A DNA stretch of 64,000 nt from Isosphaera pallida ATCC 43644 (GTDB lineage Bacteria > Planctomycetota > Planctomycetia > Isosphaerales > Isosphaeraceae). Positions 8,055 to 17,484 of the stretch are shown one piece after another. Where the stretch lies: positions 2,756,450 through 2,820,449 of the forward strand of contig NC_014962.1 of NCBI RefSeq assembly GCF_000186345.1. The letters run 5' to 3'. A program made the position numbers and the translations under genes. A model generated the notes under the pieces. The model saw nothing but the letters and a program-made list of their open reading frames with translations. It was not told the DNA's origin and did no database searches. Every line of letters begins with the position of its first letter. Positions within the stretch are counted from its first letter, which is position 1.

Positions 8055-10172
8055 TTAAGGATTCCCCGCGCTTGGGGTTGACTCCTTCGGAAGGCGTTTC
8101 GCCCGTTCCGGGATGACAACCTGGCTGGAAAGGGATTCGACGGCATGCGAGGTGGTGGTTTGAAAGCCCGGCGGAGGCGGCAGCAACGAGCGTTGGTCCC
8201 GTCCTTCAAAGCGAACACCCGGCCCGATAATGACCACCTCGGGCGCGGCGAGATTCTCGACCAAAGGAGGGCGGGATTCGACCTGGGTTTCGACGATCAG
8301 GTGATCAAACTCAATCCGCGCTCGGGGATCGCCCACGCGAAACAGCGGGGTTCCCGCGAAGATCAGTTTGAGGCGGGGCGGGTTGGCCGCGCCATCGCGT
8401 CCCTGGATGCGAATGCGAAGGTTGTCGGCCACCAAATAAGGTTCTTTGACCACCCATTCGACCTCGTCGGCCCAAAGTTCGATCCGTCCCCCCGCACGAG
8501 CCACCAGTCTCCAAGCAGCGTCCAGGTCGTCGGCATCACGGACCAGTTCGCCGCCTCGGGAACGGGTCACGACCCGCCAGGGCGCTTGGGGAGCGTCGCT
8601 GGTGTTGGGACCAACCGCCTTGGCATCGGTGCGCGTTGTCGTGGTTGTCGGGGATTTCAACGTATTCGACCCGTTCGTGCCGAGTCTCTGGCCACCTACC
8701 AAGATGGCCAGACCCAGCGCCAACGCCGCGGCCAGTGTCAGAGCGACGGCCCAGAGCCACGATCCAACCGGTCGTGGCGAGGCCGGTTTGTTGGAGTTGA
8801 CCGACGATCTGGCCCAAGCCATTGCCTCCGGTCGCGCCGTCGCCGAGGCCGGGGAGGGGGCAAACGCCTCAGCGTGGCCCGATTGCGCGGCCGGCTTGCC
8901 GTCACTTGGAGCGGGTGAGCCGCCGCCAGACGAGGAGGATCCGCGCGCGATTGGCTCGGGTTCGATCCGCAGCCCCAGGTCGAGAGGGTTATCGGAAGCC
9001 CCAAGCGGGACCGTCGATGTTGGAGCGGGCCGCGTGGCGACTGAGGCCGTCGGGTTGATCGATGCGGCCACGCGGGGACCCGCAGCGGGGCCTTGGCGTT
9101 TAGGTCTGGTCGCCGTCAGAAACGGCACCAGTGCCTCGGCGGCCAACGCGGGGGTTTCGTAGCGGTCGCGTCTCTTCTTGCGCATCAGGGTCCGCACCAC
9201 CTCGCCCAGCCCCTCGGGCAGGTCGGGAACCAGATCCTCCAGCGGTTCGGGTTCGCGGGCTTGATGATGCAGCAGCTTCTCGGCCAGACTCTCGACCGGG
9301 AAGGGAACCTGGCCACTCAGCATGTGATAAAGCGAGCATCCCAGGGAGTAAAGATCGCTGCGGGAATCGACGGCGTGAGAGTTGCGGGCCTGTTCAGGAG
9401 AAAGGTAGTCGAAGTTGCCCACAGTCACGCCGTCGCGGGTGACCGGGACCGGTTTGGGTCCGGTGCCCTCCGGGGTCCCTTCCAGATCGTCGCGGTGGAT
9501 CGCAAGACCCAGGTCGGTTAGTTTGGCCTTTCCTTCGGGATTGATGAGCATATTCCAGGGGTGAACGTCGCGGTGGACCAAGCCCTTAAGCCGGGCGTAC
9601 TCCAACCCCAGCGCGATTTCGTAGGTCCAGCGGACCGCTTGGCGTGGTTCGATCCGACCACGCTCCACGATCAGGCTGCCCACGCTGGGCCCGTCGATGT
9701 ACTCCATCACCAGAAACAGCGAGCCATCCTCGGCAGTACCGCCGTCGTAAATCCGGACGATGTGATCGTGTTCCAACTGCGCACCAGCGCGGATCTCGCG
9801 TTTGAACCGCTCCACCGAGCGTGGGTTGGTCATGCGGTCGGAGGTCATCATCTTGAGGGCGACCAAACGGTCAAGCGAGGGATCCTTGGCTTTGTAGACC
9901 CGCCCCATACCGCCCTGGCCGATTCGATCCAACAGCACATATTTACCTACCCGAAACAACGTCGGGCGGCCCCAGATCAGCTGCTGAGCCTGCCAGACCG
10001 TCAACAAGCCGCGCTCAACCGCCTTGCGGGCCAGACGCCGCTCCAACGCCTCGACGGTTCGCTTGTCCGGCTCGATCGCCTCGAAGCAGGCGCGAAGCTC
10101 ATCTTCGGTCATCAATTGATGACGCCGAGCCTCCTGCCAGAACCGAGTCGATTGGGGTTCGAGAACCATCAT
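8055..10172 (-). CDS. Membrane-anchored serine/threonine protein kinase (PknB-like)
   Basis: A 705-residue protein. A short helical N-terminal region precedes a Hanks-type kinase domain at about 77-355: glycine loop GQGGMG (85-90), VALK lysine 107, catalytic HRD at 200-202, metal-binding DLG (220-222) in place of DFG, and SPEQAR in place of APE. The catalytic-loop lysine position is histidine (HRDVHPWN, His204). A Pro/Ala/Ser-rich linker leads to one membrane span at about 470-493. The remaining 210 residues lie outside the cytoplasm and have beta-rich repeating strands (GGRIELWADEVEW, NLRIRIQGRDG, ARIEFDHLIVET) like a small right-handed beta-helix. The substrate is unknown. It converges with the GT4 gene downstream. 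Confidence 0.92.
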   Translation of the reverse strand: MMVLEPQSTRFWQEARRHQLMTEDELRACFEAIEPDKRTVEALERRLARKAVERGLLTVWQAQQLIWGRPTLFRVGKYVLLDRIGQGGMGRVYKAKDPSLDRLVALKMMTSDRMTNPRSVERFKREIRAGAQLEHDHIVRIYDGGTAEDGSLFLVMEYIDGPSVGSLIVERGRIEPRQAVRWTYEIALGLEYARLKGLVHRDVHPWNMLINPEGKAKLTDLGLAIHRDDLEGTPEGTGPKPVPVTRDGVTVGNFDYLSPEQARNSHAVDSRSDLYSLGCSLYHMLSGQVPFPVESLAEKLLHHQAREPEPLEDLVPDLPEGLGEVVRTLMRKKRRDRYETPALAAEALVPFLTATRPKRQGPAAGPRVAASINPTASVATRPAPTSTVPLGASDNPLDLGLRIEPEPIARGSSSSGGGSPAPSDGKPAAQSGHAEAFAPSPASATARPEAMAWARSSVNSNKPASPRPVGSWLWAVALTLAAALALGLAILVGGQRLGTNGSNTLKSPTTTTTRTDAKAVGPNTSDAPQAPWRVVTRSRGGELVRDADDLDAAWRLVARAGGRIELWADEVEWVVKEPYLVADNLRIRIQGRDGAANPPRLKLIFAGTPLFRVGDPRARIEFDHLIVETQVESRPPLVENLAAPEVVIIGPGVRFEGRDQRSLLPPPPGFQTTTSHAVESLSSQVVIPERAKRLPKESTPSAGNP

Positions 10173-10602
10173 GGGCCCAGACGCTCCGCTCGCGTGATCT
10201 AGTCCTTCTCTTGTGAGCGGCCTCGACGTCCGCCACTTCGCTATCTCCCCGCGATCTCTTCAAACCTGGGGCGACCCTTGGGACGCGGGCGGCGCGTTTC
10301 AAGTCAAGCACTCACCATTTCTCCCTCAACTGTAGCGTGAGCTTGATCAACTCTCAAGCGTCGTTGGGATAGGATGCGAGGAGTCGCGGGCCGGATCAAA
10401 CGGAACGAGGTGGTTCCGTCGAGCGGAGCGTCGCGTTGACGTTCCAGACATCAAAAACGGTCGTGGGAGAAGTGAGGCGACGGACGGTCCTTCCTCCGGG
10501 TCCATATTCACGACAAGAATGATATCAAGATCATGATTAACTTGTGCGTCATTGGGCGCGGAGCAAAGGGGGTTGGTCTTGACGGAAGAAGGCCGAGGCG
10601 TT
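10173..10602. other. Intergenic region between kinase and glycosyltransferase genes
   Basis: A divergent promoter region. An AT-rich patch at about 10510-10545 (around ATGATATCAAGATCATGAT, with imperfect dyad symmetry) is the best promoter/operator candidate for the polysaccharide genes. No RNA gene or coding signal was recognised. Confidence 0.4.
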
Positions 10603-12165
10603 ATGGTTCAAGCCGTCCGGTCAGCCTCAAGGACGATGCCCACACCGTTTGGTTCATCAAGGACGATGACGACTATGAGACCGCCCCTCGTTGCGGTGGG
10701 GTTCGCCCACCTGGCGTCGCCAATCCGTCCCGCGTCCGCTCGGTTGCCGTCACGCTGGGTTCGGCCGGCAACACGGAACCGAAGTTGCTCCCAAACCAAC
10801 GGCCCCCACGCCGAATTTGAACCGGGGTCGTTCCGCGTGGTGGTGGCGTGCCCCGACGCCCGCCCGCCCGCGCATCAAGCGGCGCTGGGGTTGGACAAGC
10901 GAGGGCGGCTTGATTGTTTCCTGACCGCCTTTCATCACGCTCCCAGTGGCTCGGGCCGTTGGTTGAGGCGTCTTGAGGCGATTCAACCCCGGCGTGCCCA
11001 GGCGTGGGCCGCCAAGTTGCGCCGCAGGGCGTTTGAGGGGTTGCCTGAGGAACGGATCGTGGCCCATCCCTGGGTCGATCTTTGCCTAGCGTTGGAGAAC
11101 CGCTTCGAGCGTGGCGCGGTGCGGGCCTGGGTGGCTCGCCGGCGGATTGAGGGGTTCGACCGGCGAGTGGCCGCGACGTTGGAGAATCGGCGTCCCGAAG
11201 TGGCGTTGCTCTTTAGCGACGTGGGATCGGTCCACGGCTGGCGGACCTGTCGCGCTCGGGGGATTGTGGGCGTATTGAGCATGGTGCATGGCGAGGTCGA
11301 GGAGGAACGCGCCGTCCTAGCCCGCGAAGCCCAACGCGACCCCGACTGGTTGCCGATCTACCTGGGCGACGCGCCCCTCGACGGCGGCGAACTGGACGAG
11401 TTGCACGCCCGCCGACGTCTCGACCTGGCCGGATGCGACTGGGTTCTCGTCCCTTCCGAACATATCGCCCAACGTCTCCGCGCTGGGGGTTTCCCCGCCG
11501 AACGTCTCCGGGTCATTCCCTACGCCGCCGACACCACACGCTTTCGGCCCGACTTTTCGGCCGCGGCCGCGCGACGCGAACGCGATCGGGATCGTCCGTT
11601 GGAGCAAACTGAGGTGCGGTTCCTCTTCGCCGGCGGGTTGCAACAGCGCAAGGGATTGAAAGACCTTCTCGTGGCCTGGCGATGGATCAAGACGCGGCGG
11701 CCCGGTTGGCGATTGACCCTGGTGGGCGAGCCTCCTCGAAAAATCGGTCCGTGGACCGAGGCGCTGCGGGACGAGACGATCGACGTGGTGGGTCGAGTCG
11801 GTCACGACGCGATGCCCAACCAGATGGCGCGGGCCGACGTTTTCGTGTTTCCCTCGCTCTTCGAGGGATCGGCAGTGGTAACCTACGAAGCGATGGCGTG
11901 TGGGCTGCCAGTGATCGTGACGCCCCAGGCCGGTTCGATCGCTCGTCATGGCCACGAGGGATGGGAAGTTCCCGCGCGGCGGCCGGAGATTCTGGCCGAG
12001 GCGATGCTCAAATTGGGGGATGATCCGGAATTGCGTGCCTGCTGGGGGCGGGCCGCCCGCCAACGTGCTGAGATGTTCGACTGGAACCGTCACCAGCAAT
12101 CGCTCGCCGAGGCGCTCGAGCAAGCCCGCGTGGCGGGTCCGCGTCACGCCTCTCCCCAAGGCTGA
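10603..12165 (+). CDS. Glycosyltransferase family 4
   Basis: A GT-B glycosyltransferase. Conserved sequence begins only at about 75 residues after the chosen start (FRVVVACPDARPPAHQAALG). The true start is uncertain: ATG 10603 has GAGG upstream, while ATG 10636 and 10675 are alternatives. The donor domain has FLFAGGLQQRKGLKDLLVAW, LTLVGEPP, and the E-x7-E motif in FPSLFEGSAVVTYEAMA, followed by GLPVIVTPQAG. It is the first gene of a four-gene run with a Wzy-like polymerase and two more glycosyltransferases, so a role in exopolysaccharide or O-antigen-like repeat assembly is inferred. Specificity is unknown. Confidence 0.82.
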   Translation: MVQAVRSASRTMPTPFGSSRTMTTMRPPLVAVGFAHLASPIRPASARLPSRWVRPATRNRSCSQTNGPHAEFEPGSFRVVVACPDARPPAHQAALGLDKRGRLDCFLTAFHHAPSGSGRWLRRLEAIQPRRAQAWAAKLRRRAFEGLPEERIVAHPWVDLCLALENRFERGAVRAWVARRRIEGFDRRVAATLENRRPEVALLFSDVGSVHGWRTCRARGIVGVLSMVHGEVEEERAVLAREAQRDPDWLPIYLGDAPLDGGELDELHARRRLDLAGCDWVLVPSEHIAQRLRAGGFPAERLRVIPYAADTTRFRPDFSAAAARRERDRDRPLEQTEVRFLFAGGLQQRKGLKDLLVAWRWIKTRRPGWRLTLVGEPPRKIGPWTEALRDETIDVVGRVGHDAMPNQMARADVFVFPSLFEGSAVVTYEAMACGLPVIVTPQAGSIARHGHEGWEVPARRPEILAEAMLKLGDDPELRACWGRAARQRAEMFDWNRHQQSLAEALEQARVAGPRHASPQG

Positions 12166-12203
12166 ACCCAACGGGACGAGATCGCGCCAGGGAGGGAACG
12201 ACA

Positions 12204-13544
12204 ATGGATGGACGCGGTTACGCGATAGCAGTGGGCGCGACGATTGCGCTGACACTGCTGATCCACCTAGTTCGACGGCGTTTCGACCCGTTTGAGCCGT
12301 TATGGCTTTTCCTCGTGGGATATACACAGCTCTACGTCATTCAACCGCTTTCCTACTATGATTGGGCGCTTGGGGTCCGGGGCGAGGAGTTAGTGAACCT
12401 AGCTGGATTGCGCTCGTTATGGGCCTTGTGGGTCTTTTTGGCGGCCTATCATTTGATCCCGACCCGGGTCGTCACCGGCTTGATTCCCGCGCCTCCTCGG
12501 GTTTGGTCGCGGGTGCTGGTCTGGGCGTTGGCTCCGTTGCTGATCGCCTGGGGATTGTTTTGCGCGTTGACGCTGATCTCTCAGAATGTGGCCGGCGCGG
12601 CCGCCTCCGACGAGGGACGGTTGCTCAGTTCCTTTCCGGCGGTCATGCTGGTGGGTGGCGTGCTGTTCCTGGTGACTGGACGGGTGACCCGCGGAGCCTG
12701 GCTGGAATTGATCCTAGGGACGGGAACGATTCTTGCCTATGCGGCGATTTGGATGTTCAATGGCAAGCGTTCACACTCGCTTCTAGGTCTGCTCACCCTG
12801 GTCGCCGCTTGGTACATGACCCGCGGCAAACGCCCGAGTTGGCCGATGCTGATGCTCACTGGGTTCCTGGGAGCTTCGATGGTCACGTTGGCGATCGGTT
12901 GGCGCAACGCCGTCGATTATCCCCGCGACCTCAACGGCTTCCTCGCTTTTATCACCAACTACGACCCCGCCGACATCCTGGTCAACCTCAACATGGCCGA
13001 TGCCGAGGGAGCCGACACCCGCAAACTCGTGACCTACGAAACCGAGGAATGGGGGGGATACCTGCTGATGCTCGACGCCGTGACCGAGCCGGATCAGCAT
13101 GATTACGGGGCGCCCTATCTGCGGCTGGTGACCACCTTCATTCCCCGCATCGTTTGGCCCGACAAGCCCCTGCCGGGACGCGACAAGTGGATTCAAGCCT
13201 GGCAACGCGGCTCCCAACTCAAGCGCGCGGACGATTTCACCGGTCCCGCCATTGGAATCCTCGGCGCGCTTCATCTCAACGGTGGAGCGACCGCAACTGC
13301 ACTCATGATGACCTTCTTGGGATTCTTTCTGTCCACCATCTTCGCCTATGTCAAACGCTACACCGACCGTCCCTGGATTTTGGCGTTTTGGCCCATGTTC
13401 ATGCTCAACGCCTGGTTTATGACCGTCAACGACGATCCCTTCGTCTGGTTCTACTACAACTGGGGCTTCACTTCGTTCCCCACTGTCCTCTTCCTCTTTT
13501 TGGCGAACAAAGTTTTCGATCCAAGCTCAACCGCAAATCCCTGA
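12204..13544 (+). CDS. Wzy-like oligosaccharide repeat-unit polymerase (multi-pass membrane protein)
   Basis: A 446-residue protein with about ten to twelve hydrophobic segments spread over its length, starting at ATG 12204 after GGGAGGG. Between segments is a larger loop (about 240-340) with TNYDPADILVNLNMAD and the TTFIPRIVWPDKPLPGRDKW block. That block recalls the periplasmic loop of O-antigen/oligosaccharide repeat-unit polymerases. Such enzymes join lipid-linked repeat units at the outer face of the inner membrane. Low sequence conservation is normal for the family, so the call leans on topology and on the flanking glycosyltransferases. It lies 38 bp after the GT4 gene and 80 bp before the next, consistent with one transcript. 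Confidence 0.72.
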   Translation: MDGRGYAIAVGATIALTLLIHLVRRRFDPFEPLWLFLVGYTQLYVIQPLSYYDWALGVRGEELVNLAGLRSLWALWVFLAAYHLIPTRVVTGLIPAPPRVWSRVLVWALAPLLIAWGLFCALTLISQNVAGAAASDEGRLLSSFPAVMLVGGVLFLVTGRVTRGAWLELILGTGTILAYAAIWMFNGKRSHSLLGLLTLVAAWYMTRGKRPSWPMLMLTGFLGASMVTLAIGWRNAVDYPRDLNGFLAFITNYDPADILVNLNMADAEGADTRKLVTYETEEWGGYLLMLDAVTEPDQHDYGAPYLRLVTTFIPRIVWPDKPLPGRDKWIQAWQRGSQLKRADDFTGPAIGILGALHLNGGATATALMMTFLGFFLSTIFAYVKRYTDRPWILAFWPMFMLNAWFMTVNDDPFVWFYYNWGFTSFPTVLFLFLANKVFDPSSTANP

Positions 13545-13624
13545 ACTCGAAGATCGGCTTCGGAGGACGGTTCGAACCGAACCATATTGGATTGCGCCGC
13601 CACCCTCACCAAGGACGCCACCCC

Positions 13625-14914
13625 ATGTCGTTCCGCCTGGCGATCGCCTTCACCAACTTCGGCCCTTATCACTTGGCCAGACTCCGCGCGTTGGCCTCGG
13701 CATTGGCGCAACAGGGGGGTGAACTCGTTGCGCACGAGGTCGCCGGCGACGAACGGAAATATCCCTGGAGGATTGAACGCTGCTTTGAACCGTTTCGCTG
13801 GATCACTCTGTTTCCCGACCGCGTGTTGGAAACCCTTGCCGCCGGCCAATGCCGCGCCGCGATGCGTGAGGCTTTGAAGCGGGATCAACCTGACGTGGTG
13901 GCCACCTGTGGCTACTCCCGCCCCGAGTCGCAAGCCGCGCTCCACTGGGCCAAACGTCATGGCAAACTCGCCCTCCTGATGTCGGAAAGCCAGGAGTTGG
14001 ACCATCCCCGGATTGCCTGGAAGGAGTGGCTGAAGCGTCAGTGGGTCTCGCGTTACGACTGCGCCCTGGTGGGTGGTCCACCTCACCGCGATTACCTGGT
14101 CAAGCTAGGTATTCCCACCGAACGGATTGCTCTGGGTTACAACGTGGTGGATCATTGGGACTTCCTTCAGGGAGCGCAAGAGGCCCGGGCCGATCGTTCG
14201 AGTCGGGAGCGGCTGGGGATTCCCCATCGTCCGTATTTCCTTTGCGTCAGTCGGTTCGCCGCCGACAAGAATCTCGTGACGTTGATTCGATGTTACGCGG
14301 CCTATTGGGACGTGGTGGGTTCGAATCGGGCTTGGGATTTGGTGTTGTGCGGCTCGGGCGATCCGGAGGGCGAAGCTCAAGTGCGACGAGCGCGGGAGGC
14401 GGTTGCCAGCGAAGTCGCCAATCGAATTCATTTACCTGGATTTGTTCAAGGGAGAATCTTGCAAGCCTGGTACGCCCACGCTTCGGCCTTTGTGCTGGCC
14501 AGCACCTTGGAACCCTGGGGTCTGGTGGTCAACGAGGCGGCGGCATGCGGCCTGCCTCTTCTGGTTTCCAACCGAGTGGGGGCCGCTTCGGTTTTAGTAC
14601 GTCCCGACGTGACGGGGCGGCTCTTCGACCCCTACGACGACGCGGAGTTGACCCATTCCCTAGTGTGGTTGACTCACCAGGAGGAGTCGTTCCGATCGCG
14701 TTTGGGCCGCAATGCTGCCGCCCTCGCCAGCCAATGGGGACCGGAGCGTTTTGCCCAGGGCTTCCTTGAGGCGATGGCCTCGGCCGGATTCCCGACACGT
14801 GACCGGGACTGGACCCCGTCCAGAGTCGTTTCGGATTCCGAATCATTCATCCAAACGCCGATCCGCATCGGTTCCACCATCTTTGGTCCTTCGATCCAGG
14901 AGCCTTCGGCATGA
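13625..14914 (+). CDS. Glycosyltransferase family 4
   Basis: A 429-residue GT-B enzyme from ATG 13625 (SFRLAIAFTNFGPYHLARLRA); the open frame extends far upstream over the end of the polymerase gene in another frame, but that part is not coding. The N-terminal half has PDVVATCGYSRPESQAALHW and MSESQELDHPR. The donor half has FLCVSRFAADKNLVTLI, LVLCGSGDPEGE, and the acidic E-x7-E motif in STLEPWGLVVNEAAACGLPL. Its stop overlaps the start of the next gene by four bases (ATGA, 14911-14914), implying translational coupling. Donor and acceptor are unknown; a role in the same polysaccharide is inferred from context. Confidence 0.86.
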   Translation: MSFRLAIAFTNFGPYHLARLRALASALAQQGGELVAHEVAGDERKYPWRIERCFEPFRWITLFPDRVLETLAAGQCRAAMREALKRDQPDVVATCGYSRPESQAALHWAKRHGKLALLMSESQELDHPRIAWKEWLKRQWVSRYDCALVGGPPHRDYLVKLGIPTERIALGYNVVDHWDFLQGAQEARADRSSRERLGIPHRPYFLCVSRFAADKNLVTLIRCYAAYWDVVGSNRAWDLVLCGSGDPEGEAQVRRAREAVASEVANRIHLPGFVQGRILQAWYAHASAFVLASTLEPWGLVVNEAAACGLPLLVSNRVGAASVLVRPDVTGRLFDPYDDAELTHSLVWLTHQEESFRSRLGRNAAALASQWGPERFAQGFLEAMASAGFPTRDRDWTPSRVVSDSESFIQTPIRIGSTIFGPSIQEPSA

Positions 14915-17232
14915 CTCGGCCCCTCGCGCCTCCCACCCCAGTTCGTCCAACGCTTGCGAACTCGTCGGCTCGTTCCTCCTCGTCGCGGCCATACGGCGTT
15001 GCGACGTGGATGCATCTTTGCAATGGCTTGGATCCTATGCGCGACGGCGGGATGGTGCCCAGCATTCTGGGGATGACCGGGAGCCTGGCTCGTCTGACGG
15101 CGCGGCGCGGCGCTCCCGATCGCCTCGATGATCCAACCGACGCCTCGCCGACCTCCCCGAGGGGACGGGTCCGCATCGTCACGCCGACGCCCTCGCGTCG
15201 CGAGGCGTTGACCTTACCCCAAGGAGTAGAACTGGTTGGTCCCACTCCCGAGTTCGAGGCCGAGATACGCCGCGCGGATCTCGTTCATATGCATGGACTT
15301 TGGCAAATTCATACGCGCCGGGGCGCGCCGGCGGCGCGGGCGGCACGAGTGCCTTATCTGATCGCCGCCCACGGCATGGCCGAACCCTGGGCGCTGCGTC
15401 ATAAACGTTGGCGCAAATGGATTTACACCGCGCTGGTTGAGGGGCCGAATCTTCGAAACGCCTCCTGTCTGCACGCCTTGACCCGTCCCGAGGTGGACCA
15501 TCTGCAGACGCTCGCGCCGGAGGCTCCGGTGTGCCTGGTGCCCAATGGGGTTGATCTGGAGCCGTTCGAAGATCTGCCGCCGCGTTCGGAGTTGGAGACA
15601 GAGTGTCCTGAGTTGGAGGGCAAGTTCGTCCTGCTGTTCCTGTCGCGTCTGCACGTCAAGAAAGGTCTGGACTTGCTGGCCGACGCCTTCGCGCGGATCG
15701 CTGACGACTGGCCGGACCTTCATCTGTTGCTGGCAGGTCACGACGACGGGGCGTGGCAACCGTTCCGTCAGACCATCGAAGCGGCCGGTTTGACCGAACG
15801 GATGACCTGGGTAGGCCATGTCAACGGTTGGCGGGCGCGTCGGGCGTGGGCCGCGGCCGACGCCTTCATTTTGCCCAGCTACTCGGAAGGCTTCAGCATG
15901 GCGATTCTGGAGGCGCTGGCGTGTCGGTTGCCCGTGATCGCCACCACCGCCTGCCATTTCCCCGAACTGGCCCAACGTCAAGCCGGCCTGGTGGTCGAAC
16001 CTAGCCGTGAGGGTGTCCTTCGGGCGCTTCGAGCTCTGCAGGCCATGAGTCCCTCCGAACGGGCTGAGTTGGGTGAGCGTGGGCGTCGGCTGGTCGAAGC
16101 CGACTACACCTGGGAACGCCAGGCTGAAAAGCTTGCTCGTGTTTACGACTGGCTGCTCGGCGGCGGCACCCCGCCTGAAGCAGTGGTCGAACCCCGTGGT
16201 CGCGCGGGCCGGCGGATGGTCGCCACGACGACCGCCGCGGAGGCCACCGCCAACACCCCCGCGATCCCTCATCCTCACCTCGCCTTGACCACGGGTCACA
16301 TGCGCGCATCCGATCATCGAATCACATCCAAAGCCCCTGTCTCCAAAGCGCCTGTCAGTGTGCTGGTGCCGGTCAAAAATGAAGCCGCCAACTTGGAGCG
16401 TTGCCTGCCGGCGTTGGCATGGGCCGACGAGGTGTTCGTGGTCGATAGCCAAAGCCAGGATGCGACGGTCGAGGTCGCTCAGCGTCACGGCGCTCGGGTG
16501 GTTCAGTTTTACTTCAACGGCGTCTACCCTAAAAAGAAGAACTGGGCGCTCGATTCGTTGCCCTTCCGCAACGAGTGGGTGCTGATCGTGGACGCCGACG
16601 AGGTGGTGCCTCCCCAACTGGCCAACGAGATCGCCCAACGCATCGCCACCGACGAGGCCGACGGCTTTTTGCTCAACATGAAATATTTCTTTCTGGGGCG
16701 TCGCATCCGACATTGTGGATATGCCGAATGCTGGAACCTGCGTCTCTTCAAACATCGGATGGGGCGTTACGAGCGGATGCCGGTCGCGCCCGGTTCGGGC
16801 ACAGGCGACAACGAGGCCCACGAACACGTTATTCTCGATGGCCGAATCAAAAAACTCACCCACGAGTTAGACCACTACGCCTATCCGGATATCTCCACCT
16901 GGGTGGAGAAGCACAACCGCTACGCCGCTTGGGAAGCCGAACAATACGAACGCTTCCTCAAGGAACCGATCCCCAAAGGAATCGGCGCAGGGAAGCGGTT
17001 CAAGCGGATGCTCAAAAAAATCTATCTGAGACTGCCCGCGCGTCCGGTGATCCGCTTCCTCTATGCCTATGTGGCGCGGTTGGGGTTCCTCGACGGCAAG
17101 CCGGGTTTGGCCTTCTGTGGCCTTTTGGCCTTCTACGACTTCCTCGCCTGGGCCAAACGCTACGAGAAAAGCCTTCAATCTCTCGACGCTTCCCACAACG
17201 AAGGGAAAGGTGGCGTTTACTCTGAATCCTAA
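14911..17232 (+). CDS. Bifunctional glycosyltransferase: GT4 fused to GT2
   Basis: A 773-residue fusion in one uninterrupted frame. Residues about 30-420 are a GT-B family 4 enzyme: DLVHMHGLWQIH at 124, FLSRLHVKKGLDLLADAF, and the E-x7-E motif in PSYSEGFSMAILEALAC at about 322. A 60-residue Ala/Thr/Pro linker follows. From about 480 to the end is a GT-A family 2 domain: SVLVPVKNEAANLERCLPAL, ADEVFVVDSQSQDATVEVA, and the DADE metal-binding motif in VLIVDADEVVPP. The C-terminal region resembles WaaE/KdtX-type GT2 proteins, with YPKKKNWAL and ISTWVEKHNRYAAWEAEQY. Two sugars could thus be added by one polypeptide. It overlaps the previous gene by four bases. Confidence 0.85.
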   Translation: MTRPLAPPTPVRPTLANSSARSSSSRPYGVATWMHLCNGLDPMRDGGMVPSILGMTGSLARLTARRGAPDRLDDPTDASPTSPRGRVRIVTPTPSRREALTLPQGVELVGPTPEFEAEIRRADLVHMHGLWQIHTRRGAPAARAARVPYLIAAHGMAEPWALRHKRWRKWIYTALVEGPNLRNASCLHALTRPEVDHLQTLAPEAPVCLVPNGVDLEPFEDLPPRSELETECPELEGKFVLLFLSRLHVKKGLDLLADAFARIADDWPDLHLLLAGHDDGAWQPFRQTIEAAGLTERMTWVGHVNGWRARRAWAAADAFILPSYSEGFSMAILEALACRLPVIATTACHFPELAQRQAGLVVEPSREGVLRALRALQAMSPSERAELGERGRRLVEADYTWERQAEKLARVYDWLLGGGTPPEAVVEPRGRAGRRMVATTTAAEATANTPAIPHPHLALTTGHMRASDHRITSKAPVSKAPVSVLVPVKNEAANLERCLPALAWADEVFVVDSQSQDATVEVAQRHGARVVQFYFNGVYPKKKNWALDSLPFRNEWVLIVDADEVVPPQLANEIAQRIATDEADGFLLNMKYFFLGRRIRHCGYAECWNLRLFKHRMGRYERMPVAPGSGTGDNEAHEHVILDGRIKKLTHELDHYAYPDISTWVEKHNRYAAWEAEQYERFLKEPIPKGIGAGKRFKRMLKKIYLRLPARPVIRFLYAYVARLGFLDGKPGLAFCGLLAFYDFLAWAKRYEKSLQSLDASHNEGKGGVYSES

Positions 17233-17484
17233 GGCTCAGATGAGTTTGGATGCTCAATTCCAAGCTCTCGTGTCGAAACTTGTTTCGAACCCACTATGAA
17301 CGGATGCGACCCGCCTCCACCCGTCGCGCTCCCTTCCTCGTCTTGCCGGCAAGGAAGGGAAAAGCGTCGGGCCGGTGTGTTCGGGGAGCGTTCCCTCATA
17401 ATTAACGGGGAAGTCGCCCCGCGCGATAGAATCGAATGACATGAAGCGACTCTGCCATCGAGAACACGCGAAGGCTCTGGTCAA
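17233..17484. other. Short convergent intergenic region with hairpin
   Basis: Separates the GT4-GT2 gene from the converging DUF1080 gene. It contains the hairpin at 17330-17360 and no recognisable gene. Confidence 0.5.
17330..17360. terminator. Hairpin between converging genes
   Basis: The inner arms CTTGCC/GGCAAG (17342-17353) form a perfect 12-bp palindrome. The outer arms TCCCTTC (17330-17336) and GAAGGGA (17354-17360) extend the stem past a five-base bulge. It is well placed to end both genes, but it lacks a downstream T-run on either strand. Confidence 0.45.

Noticed and set aside
10552-10602. TTG start for the glycosyltransferase
   Set aside because: The added residues resemble nothing in the family and there is no ribosome-binding site; ATG 10603 or later is more likely.
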